Shown here: piece by piece, positions 37,680 through 45,671 of the stretch
How positions within the stretch are numbered: position 1 is the first letter of the stretch
Layout of the letters: each line of letters starts with the position of its first letter
Assembly (NCBI GenBank): GCA_023231475.1
Contig: JALJEE010001512.1
Location: 1-45,671 of the forward strand
DNA length: 45,671 bases
Reading direction: 5' to 3'
Origin: Seison nebaliae
Lineage: Eukaryota > Rotifera > Pararotatoria > Seisonacea > Seisonidae
Made by a program: the position numbers and the translations under genes
The notes under the pieces: generated by a model
Seen by the model: the letters and a program-made list of their open reading frames with translations, nothing else
Told to the model about the DNA's origin: nothing
Database searches by the model: none

Positions 37680-40600
37680 ATGGATCGACAGAAACAACAA
37701 CAACAACACATACGACCAACATCTTCAGTTATTTCTAATTCCCGATCATATAACGACACCACCACCACTAGCACCACCAATAACAAGAACAACAATATGT
37801 TATCAAAATCAAAATATCCATTTCCACCACCATTAACCTCGGATCATCCATCATCGAGAAATTATGAAAAATCGAAAAGTTCCTATCAATCCCAACAACA
37901 ACAACAACAACATTCGAGAACATTATCAGAGAATGTAGGAAATGTAACATCATATCTTTATACGGCTGGATATTCGGCACAACCGAAAAAAAGTGTTTAT
38001 GATGAATTTACACTTGTCATTCCTGAGAAGAATTCTAATCGATGGCACATGTTCAAAAGTCATAAAGAGGAATCGATAACAAATGAGATGTCGAAAAGGA
38101 TTCTACATGAACCACCTGCTGAATTCGGTTGTTTCTTATCTAAAATGAGAAATCGCCCATTAAAAGGATGGCATCGTCGATATTTCTTATTATCTAATGG
38201 TCATCTAACTTATTCGAAGCGACAGAATGACGTTAAAACGAAAACACATGGACATATCGACGTTGTGTCTAGTTGTATTACCTTCCGAGTGAAGAACTTT
38301 CGAATTCGAATCGACGAAGATCGAGTCGTTTATCAATTGAGAACGAAAAATCGAGAAATTTTTAATAATCTTCTCAAAAGTATTAATCATCATCGAACAT
38401 ATGGCCAAGTTCGACAATCATGTATCACAATTCCTTCATCACATTCAGTTCTCATTCTTTTTCTAATTTAATTATATTTTAAATTAATTTTAAATTAATT
38501 TTACATTTATAGAAAGATCATTCTCATTCCATTGACAACGATACATCGATAAATGATATTCGTATTAATTTCAATGATCATTCTCATCATTCTCCCAATC
38601 ACCATCAACAACAACAACAACATACACCGACTACTCTTCAAGAATCAACTCTCGACGATACGTTAATAGAGAATGGAGATGATTCCACCATTATTCATAA
38701 TGTAAATAGTGAACTCTCTGATTTCGGTGAGATTTACAACGGCGAATTGAAAACATTATATCATAAAATTCTCGATATTCTCAACACTGACGACAATTCT
38801 CAAAAAGTTAAGATTTCTCCTTTTGCCAAATAGATGAAGATTCTTCTTGTCATTCTCCGCTCCTCTCATCACTGTCTAGATGGAAAAGGAGAAAAAGTTT
38901 AATAAACAAAAGTACATGAACTTACGAAGTAAAACACTTCATGCTTCTCTCACTAAATTGAATTCAACTTCGATCTTTTCTCGTCATAAGCAAAATAATC
39001 AATCGGCACATAATGTAAATATTTTTCTTTTTGAGAAATTCACTTTCCGAATGTTCAAATAATGCATTAATCTCGTCTTCGTCTAACTCACTCTCTACAC
39101 TCAATTCCACATTCACTTTTTCGCGAATATTTTCAAAAATTTCAAAAAAAAAAAATTTTTCTAATTTCACAATTTTCATAACAAAACTAATAATTTTTGT
39201 GAATTTGATTACTCTTATCGTCTCACCATTCCGTCCAATTTTCTTTTTTAAAATGATGATGATGATCATCATCCATCATGCATCTACTCAACTACTTCCT
39301 GTCATTGTCTTCTCATGGTTTTATTTTTTCATGGAAAGATGTAATGGAAATATAATTCCTTCATTTTCCGTTTGTCATAACATACTAATTTATTATATTT
39401 CTCTCTCAAACATCATTCTAAATTATTCTCTCTTCATTTTGTTAATAGGTCGATTTTAAAAAATCACCATCAAACGGTGGAAAAAACGGAAAAATACGTC
39501 GACCATTTCCTCATCGGAATGACGGTGAGGAAGTGCGATTAGATATGTTATTACCATCATTGAACCACATCTCAACTTCGAACACTTCCGTCCACTCCAT
39601 AACTACAACAACAACTGCCGTCGCTTCAACTACACCATCAATGGAGAATTATGAAGGAAAAGTAGATAATACAATTTCACCCTCCATTCCATCATCGTCA
39701 GGTTCTAGATATTTCTTATGGTCCAAACGCAAATATAAAGACAGGAATAATGATAATAATTTCGAACCTGTTGTCACTTCAACGACCAATTCTGATTGTC
39801 GTCAACAATATCCTGAAACTCTTTCTCCTTCTTCCAACAACAATATCGTTATCGATCAGAATATTTTAATTGAAGTGTTGAATGTCATTCGAAATGTTGA
39901 TCATTTATGGCGACGATTCTCAACCGATTATGCTCGATCTCTTGTTTTATCTGATGACGTTCCTAATGATAAACAAATCAATCACGACGACTCATTCATC
40001 GGACGACGACGACAATTGAATCAATCTTTGAAAGTTTCATTAAGACGAGTTTCTCTTTTTCTTTTTCATTTTGTGAAATTTATCAATAAATTTTTTCAGA
40101 ACCAAAATCCCCATAATTTAAATTATTATCATAATCATCAAAACAATTTTTCATTTGACAGTTCCCTTTTCTTTAAATTTCTTCTTTCTTCATTTTTCTT
40201 TCTTTTTCAAACAGAACAAAGTACTTCCTCTCTCTATTTCGATGCTCTTGATGATTTGAAAACGTCGAATTATGAAGACCTCTCTACATATGGAACTAAT
40301 ATTGGATGTATATCAGATGTCAGTGATTCCGAATCAGATTCTTCCGACGAAATTAATGGAGAAGTTTTGAATTTTTTCAAATTTTTTAACTTTTTCAAAT
40401 TTTTTAATTTTATTTCCATTTTCTTCTCTCAGTCATCTGATAGTGAGTCAGATATCGATTTGAAACGATCTGATAATCTTTCATCGAAAACTTTAAATTC
40501 TCGTAATTCGGATAAAACGATTGAATTATCATCAAAAGATCGAATTGGTTCATCTCAAACGATTATTCCATCATCATCATCATCATCATCGACAACTAAT

Positions 40601-42140
40601 ACGGGAAATGTGGTAACTAAACGAATCTCCAATAGAAGAAAGACACAAGATTCCATTTATTCAACGAATGTAGTGGCACCGAAACTTTCCGAATTAACTG
40701 GTCGACGTTCAGCCTTACCAGCACCAGCACCAAATCCGAATAATATTAGTTTATGGAATATATTGAAACGAGCAGTGGGAAAAGATTTGAGTAAAATATC
40801 TTTACCTGTCATTTTGAATGAACCTCTCTCAATACTCGAACGATTATGTGAAGATATCGAATATAGTGAATTGATCGATATCGCTTATTCTTCCAAAGAT
40901 CCAATTCATCGTCTTATGTATGTCGCTGCGTTTGCCGTATCATCTTATGCTTCATCTTATTACCGTTCTGGTTACAAGAATTTCAATCCAGTTCTCGGAG
41001 AGACTTACGAGAATGTGAGAGATGATCGAGGATGGAAATTTGTCGCCGAACAAGTTTCACATCATCCTCCAATTTCAGCTTCATATTGTGAAGGAAAGAA
41101 CTTCACTTTCGTTCAAGGTTCATTTCCATCAAATTATTTCGCTCATGGAAATTCATTAAATTTCTAGAATTTAAAGCAAAAGTGAAATTTTGGGGGAAAT
41201 CGATCGAAATGATTCCCAGTTGTTATTTCCGACTCGATTTTCCAAAGTTTCCCACTTTCTTTCAAACGTCATTCACTTTTCACGAAATTCTATTAGATTA
41301 AATGAAGTTTATGAATGGAATAAAGTGTCGATGTGTATCCATAACGTCATGGCACCAACTAGTCGATGGATCGATCATTATGGGGATCTGCTTGTCACGA
41401 AGAAAGGAAGCAATGCAAAATGTACAATCACATTTCCTAAAGTTATTTTTCCATCACTTTTTCAATATTTTTTTTTAAAATTTATTTTTCAAATTTATCC
41501 CGACGGAAATTTTTCTAATAAATTATAATAATATTTTCAACCATTTTTCCAATTTTCATAGGCACAATCTCAATCGTATTTAAGTGGATGGTTTGGAACT
41601 GAAAATGCTGAGAATACAGAAGATAACAGATGTTCTGTTTTTGGAAATGTTTATGATGAACATAAGAAACTCGTTTACAAACTATTCGGATCTTGGCACG
41701 AACAATTACATTGGTCGAAAGTTGGCGACGATCAATCAGCGTCGACGAATTGTCACTTATTGTGGCGCATGGGAACGATGCCAGCAGATGCACAAATCTA
41801 TTATGGGTTCTCTCGTTTTGCCATCGAACTAAACGAACTACCAGTGAATGAAGAAGAAAAAAAGAAATTACCGTCAACTGATAGTCGATTCCGTCAGGAT
41901 CTCCGTCTACTCGAATTTGGCGACGTGGAAAGAGCAGGTGAAGCGAAGAATTTGATAGAAATCGCTCAACGCGAACGACGAGAAGAAAAACGTTCAACCG
42001 AACCAATGTGGTTCAATCAATCGAATGGAAGATGGAAATATACCGGTGATTATTGGAGTGAGAGAGAGAAAGGATTTAGGAATAAATCGATTCCTGAATT
42101 ATTTCCGAATGTTGATGATGAGAATGGAGAATTATACTGA
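37680..42140 (+). CDS. OSBPL3/6/7: Oxysterol-binding protein-related protein, ORP3/6/7 class
   Basis: Lipid transfer protein of ER contact sites. Ten exons: 37680-38447, 38513-38806, 38880-39014, 39449-40048, 40100-40160, 40215-40363, 40433-41117, 41168-41246, 41297-41441 and 41562-42140, giving 1,164 residues (human ORP6 about 930; the extra length is low-complexity). Residues 1-140 are Gln/Asn/Ser-rich. The PH domain spans about 146-240 (PLKGWHRRYFLL). A FFAT-like VAP-binding core, YFDALDD, is at about 627-633. The lipid-binding domain spans about 774-1150 with LNEPLS, FNPVLGETYE, the signature EQVSHHPPISA, EWNKVSMCIHN, FGSWHE, RMGTMPADAQIYYGF and FAIELNEL. SLWNILKRAVGKDLSK and EYSEL point to the ORP3/6/7 subgroup. 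The ATG at 37680 has a good context (AAAATGG). Three consecutive introns (51, 54, 69 nt) are multiples of three without stops. AATAAA lies at 42250-42255. Confidence 0.93.
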
Positions 42141-42451
42141 TCATCATCATTCTTTTCGATATTTCATTTTTTGATTTTTTTCTTCTCAATCTATCTGAGT
42201 TTATTTCATTTAATATAGTCCATATTATTCTTATTACTCTTTTTCGGAAAATAAAGAAGAAATTTATTTATTAGAATTTATTTATTTCCTTATAAATTAT
42301 ATTATAATATTATATTAATCATAAAGTTCAAACGAAGAAATTTTCATGAATTTTAATAAATAGAAGATATTTAATAACGATAAAATTTAATAAATAAAAG
42401 AAAGAAATGAAATTAATATAAAAAATGTGATGAAAGTTGAACGATTAGAAA
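42141..42451. other. Convergent 3' ends of the ORP gene and the SH3-like gene
   Basis: 311 bp of AT-rich DNA with AATAAA for the ORP gene at 42250-42255. No gene. Confidence 0.6.
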
Positions 42452-43084
42452 TTACATTTGAATCGAAGGAAGATTAGCCAAATATTTTGAGTTGAGGAAA
42501 ATTTTCTCATTATTCTTCCGTCGAAGAACTATCACATTATCATTCAATCGTCGACGTAAAATTAATAATTCTCCCACTTTCAATTCCGTTCCATTCTTCA
42601 AACAATGACATCGATACATTACTCGCATGATCTTCGATCGCTCTCTTCCTTCAATCTTGTTCCTTCTTTGTCTTTTCACCGAATGATTTTTCCGACGACT
42701 AATTCGTCGTTTCGAACGTTCTTTAATAATGATCTTATTCTCATAAATATTCTCATGATTATTCTTCTTTTTCGGTTTCATTTTATTTTCAAAAATATTC
42801 GCATTCTGACAAGTCGAATGAAGAATCGGGTTAAATTCACCATTAAATTCGATTGAAAAATTATTTTGTTCCTTTTCAAAATTCGATTTCATTGACAGAT
42901 CATCTTCTTCGTTCATCGAACAATTCCCGCTGTCCGTATTTGAAGAGAAATAATTGGCACATTGAACGTTGTTAGTTGAATGATAAATCTGTTGAACTTC
43001 TCTTGTGGAGGAGGAGCGAATTGAATGAATAACTTTCTTTGCACGATTCATAAGAATAAGAAATTTATTATCAGAAAATTTCAT
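42452..43084 (-). CDS. Basic protein with a possible C-terminal SH3-like domain; not recognised
   Basis: A 210-residue intronless frame. Residues 1-110 are Asn/Ser-rich and low in order. Residues 112-150 are strongly basic (KERSKRRISRRKNHS and further Arg/Lys), likely a nuclear or nucleic-acid-binding segment. Residues 155-207 form a compact, more conserved-looking unit: CHCLKNGTELKVGELLIL, then NVIVLRR, then IFLNSKYL, which has the strand pattern of an SH3 barrel (a Gly-Glu turn, then a terminal N-x-x-YL). The fold assignment is inference from pattern. The start ATG at 43084 opens the frame. It is convergent with the ORP gene. Confidence 0.5.
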   Translation of the reverse strand: MKFSDNKFLILMNRAKKVIHSIRSSSTREVQQIYHSTNNVQCANYFSSNTDSGNCSMNEEDDLSMKSNFEKEQNNFSIEFNGEFNPILHSTCQNANIFENKMKPKKKNNHENIYENKIIIKERSKRRISRRKNHSVKRQRRNKIEGRERSKIMRVMYRCHCLKNGTELKVGELLILRRRLNDNVIVLRRKNNEKIFLNSKYLANLPSIQM

Positions 43085-44238
43085 TTTCGTTATTATGTTC
43101 CTTTCAAATATATGAATCGGAGTAATATTTAATTAAAAGTGAAGTTTGGATAGTGTGATTCGATCGATATTTATATAGGAGATATATTTGGCACTTGATC
43201 TCAATCGAGGGAGAACTGATCAATTTTATCAGATGACTCAATTCAATTCTCTGATTTTCTCTTGTATTGGATAAAATTAATTAGATTTGTCTCCTGATTC
43301 TATTCACTCAAAACGAATTGCATAAGAGAAATAAAATTGCATCTGTTCACTTCCAATTGAAAATTATTAATGCTTCTCATATGGAACGATGAATTGGATT
43401 TTATAGATTTCTCTTCACTAATTTCTTGATCGAACATCTGCTCCATCTGTGACCTTCTTCCGAAGATTAGCGGCGTCACCCGTTCACCAAATGAAAGAAT
43501 GTATCGATATTGTTTCTATTATCGACCGCCTCTCAAATATTGGGGAACTATCTTCCTAAATACAATCAATCAGTTAACTTGATTTGGTATTTCCACAAAT
43601 TGTTTATCACAAATCTCTTGTGAAAGATGGAAAACTTAAAAAGTTATCTTTAAAGTTGAATTAATCCAATAAACATATTCGAAGGATAATAGATGAAGAA
43701 TGAAAGAGAATCTTAAAAATTCTATCGGAAAAAATTAGAATTTTACACTTTTTACAATTTCCGAAGAGGAATCTCTGAAAAAAAATAATAAATGAAAATT
43801 TTTGAGAATTTTGATTATCAGTTTTCTTCTTTTCCTTTAATGTTTTCATTCGAACGATAAGTTACATGTGAGAAAAAATAGTATACGAGAAAAAGGAAAA
43901 TTTATGAAAATTGTTAAATAGAAAGGAGAAATATTTGAATGATTTATGATTAATTTTGACTAGTTAACAATCTTAATTATGAAGCACGCGTTTGATGATT
44001 TAGACAATTATTTAATTAGGTAATTTGGAAGAAAATAATGTGATAATTAGTGATTGGAGGATGATTGAGAGTGGAAATTGATTGAATTGCAATTGAGATG
44101 AAAGAAAAAAAATAATAAATTGTAATAATTTGAAATTAAAGCGAACAATTTTTTACGTTTTTTGACTGTTAAAGATTTTCCAATCGTTTTCCATTCGTTT
44201 TCCATTCGTTTTCCATTCTTAAACGTTTCATTCAAGAG
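43085..44238. other. Divergent spacer of 1.15 kb, no gene supported
   Basis: It lies between two genes transcribed away from each other and so should hold both promoters. Near 44175-44219 the phrase CGTTTTCCATT repeats three times in tandem about 11 bp apart. Nothing else is seen. Confidence 0.5.
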
Positions 44239-45084
44239 ATGATTTATGACAATTGTCTTTTCCGTTTATGGGATTGGCAGGTGTTATGTGAAATGGATAA
44301 TTTACTTATCTCCTCAACTATTCAGTACGAGAAGAGAAAAAATGTGGAAACATTTCTTAGAGATATCGAGAAGGAATTGACTCGAACGAATAAAATGACG
44401 AAAATTCATTACACGATTTCTTCTATTCTGAATCGTGTGTTGGACGAGATTAAACGAGAAAATGTTTGTCGTCATTGTCGTGAGTTATTGGAAGATTTCT
44501 TGGAAACTGATGAAAATGAGAGAAAATTATCATTCAACGGTTTTATGAAAAAACTTCTAATGCGACATGAAACTTCTCTATTTCATTATAATTTATCTAC
44601 AATGGAAATGGTGAAGACTTTACTACATGTCTACAAACATCAGAAGAAAGTGAAAGACATAGCGGAGTATGTCCTAAGGAAAACGGCGAGATATCGTCAA
44701 CAGATGGAAAATCGTTCTACTCTCGAACACGAACAAGGCGAATTAGTTTACTCTTGTCTGGCTCCACATAATTTGAAATGTTTTCTATTCGAATTAGAAC
44801 AATTATATTATATACATCACAAACAATTAGATATTGATCTACCGCGCCGTGACACTAAATTCTCTCAAATTATTCATTGGATCACTTCTGATGAATTGGT
44901 AGCAAATTTAGTTAGGAATGAATTGGAGATGGTGAATAATGAAGAGGAGATTAAAGAATTATATGAACTCTTCCTCAATTTCTTCTCCAATGACTCCTTT
45001 CTAATAACAGGTGATAAAGAGACATTAAAATTATATAAGGAATTTTTTGATTTTTATAAATTTGATAAATTGAAATTATGTTAA
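44239..45084 (+). CDS. Mostly helical protein of unknown function
   Basis: One open exon of up to 281 residues ending at TAA 45082-45084. The sequence is rich in Glu, Lys, Leu and Arg with heptad-like spacing and should be mainly alpha-helical. There is a CRHC motif at about residue 77 but no full zinc finger, and no membrane segment. I recognise no family. The start is uncertain: ATG 44239 gives an N-terminus that looks like intron-derived sequence (RLWDWQ ending at a CAG acceptor at 44278-44280). The coding part may really begin at ATG 44293 or be joined to an unseen upstream exon. An AATAAA overlaps the stop region. Confidence 0.55.
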   Translation: MIYDNCLFRLWDWQVLCEMDNLLISSTIQYEKRKNVETFLRDIEKELTRTNKMTKIHYTISSILNRVLDEIKRENVCRHCRELLEDFLETDENERKLSFNGFMKKLLMRHETSLFHYNLSTMEMVKTLLHVYKHQKKVKDIAEYVLRKTARYRQQMENRSTLEHEQGELVYSCLAPHNLKCFLFELEQLYYIHHKQLDIDLPRRDTKFSQIIHWITSDELVANLVRNELEMVNNEEEIKELYELFLNFFSNDSFLITGDKETLKLYKEFFDFYKFDKLKLC

Positions 45085-45138
45085 TAAAATTTTTTATTTA
45101 ATGAAATAAAACTATAACTAAACGATAAAAGAAAATTA

Positions 45139-45671
45139 TTAATAAATCGAATTCATTTGATAATTGGATCCATCCGAACGGATATTCTGATAACGAGGAA
45201 AAATTTGACGAAATGGACTTGATACGATTTCTTGTCTATCCATTGGAAGTGGATTGGTATACATATTTGATGATTGATGATTTTGATAATTTGAGTAAGA
45301 ATTCTGAATATTTCGATTTGCTAATGTCCCATACGGGTTATTCATAGACCTTAATGAATCCATTCGATGATGATATGACGGTTGAGAGTTTGTGTTATAA
45401 TTTAACGTCGTTTGATGATGATATGAATTTGATGGTAAGGAATATGAGTTCGATGATATGTCACGCGACAATTGTCCTCCATAATTATTTTGTCGATTAT
45501 CCTGTGAAGATTGTCTTCCATATTGTGCAACAGATGGATATTGTGGAGCTTGAGAAAGTGGTTGTGCATAACTTGTTGCTTGACCAACTGGTGTTTGCAT
45601 CGATTGTGATTGATAACCAGTTCTGGAAATTTGTTGAGGATATGTTGGACGATCCATTGGTTCTTGTGGTT
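45139..45671 (-). CDS. 3' part of a Tyr/Gln/Ser-rich low-complexity protein (partial)
   Basis: The minus-strand frame is open from the window end to the stop at 45139-45141, about 177 residues. It is rich in Tyr, Gln, Ser and Asn with scattered Arg and Pro, similar to prion-like tails of RNA-binding or transcription proteins, but no folded domain is visible in this part. The upstream frame continues past the Met near 45657 (…PQEP-Met), so the true start lies outside the window. It is convergent with the helical protein gene 54 bp away. Confidence 0.6.
   Translation of the reverse strand, partial: PQEPMDRPTYPQQISRTGYQSQSMQTPVGQATSYAQPLSQAPQYPSVAQYGRQSSQDNRQNNYGGQLSRDISSNSYSLPSNSYHHQTTLNYNTNSQPSYHHRMDSLRSMNNPYGTLANRNIQNSYSNYQNHQSSNMYTNPLPMDRQEIVSSPFRQIFPRYQNIRSDGSNYQMNSIY

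Noticed and set aside
38807-38879. Alternative ORP exon 3 beginning at 38834
   Set aside because: The phase-compatible reading gives an early stop. The acceptor TCTAG ending at 38879 follows a good pyrimidine run and keeps frame to the next exon.
39015-39448. Long open frame between ORP exons 3 and 4
   Set aside because: It is the 434-nt ORP intron. The frame reads as Phe/Ile/Ser-rich from a T-rich sequence and overlaps the well-aligned next exon by a few codons in the wrong phase.
1-45671. tRNA genes, rRNA, or mobile elements
   Set aside because: I scanned for tRNA B-box sequences, transposase- or polymerase-like proteins and long terminal repeats and saw none I could support. A covariance-model and repeat-library search would be needed to exclude small or decayed copies.

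Overview
The window is animal nuclear DNA, AT-rich by eye, with protein genes split by many short introns (mostly 43-120 nt). It is probably from an arthropod, and I lean towards a small-genome acariform mite. The reasons are a neuropeptide precursor with two amidated PRW peptides resembling ecdysis-triggering hormone, ordinary metazoan housekeeping genes (OSTC, SSR4, MRPL47, PIN1, a C6orf136-like protein, an ORP3/6/7-class oxysterol-binding protein), compact genes and long CAA/AAC runs coding for Gln and Asn. The species assignment is inference.

Layout: 1-2069 has no gene I can support but carries a 16-bp minisatellite. 2070-12064 (+) is one six-exon gene for a 1,403-residue single-pass membrane protein with a long disordered tail. 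12492-13124 (-) is SSR4. 15721-16059 (+) is the PRWamide neuropeptide precursor. 16545-17090 (-) is OSTC. 18410-18931 (-) is a PTB-domain protein, with a pair of perfect palindromes just beyond its 3' end. 18932-22770 is gene-poor. 22771-30561 is a compact block: C6orf136-like (-), MRPL47 (-), PIN1 (+), a NOL8-like nucleolar protein (-), a small secreted Trp/Tyr-rich peptide (-) and an unrecognised secreted protein (-). 30562-37679 is about 7 kb without a supported gene. 37680-42140 (+) is the ten-exon ORP gene. 42452-43084 (-) and 44239-45084 (+) are unrecognised. 45139-45671 (-) is the 3' part of a Tyr/Gln/Ser-rich gene that runs off the window.

The genes do not form one pathway. Two serve the ER translocation and N-glycosylation machinery (SSR4, OSTC), one is a mitochondrial ribosomal protein next to a probable mitochondrial protein (MRPL47, C6orf136-like), one is probably nucleolar (NOL8-like) and one is probably an ER contact-site lipid transfer protein (ORP).

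The most unusual signal runs across all the genes. Joining exons by homology and reading frame gave 36 introns, and 33 of them begin with GTT instead of the usual GTA or GTG. The homology-anchored genes show it as clearly as the others, so it looks like a genome-wide shift of the 5' splice site. This, together with the PRWamide precursor, is what I would follow up first. Exon boundaries were worked out by hand from frame and family similarity and no database was searched.
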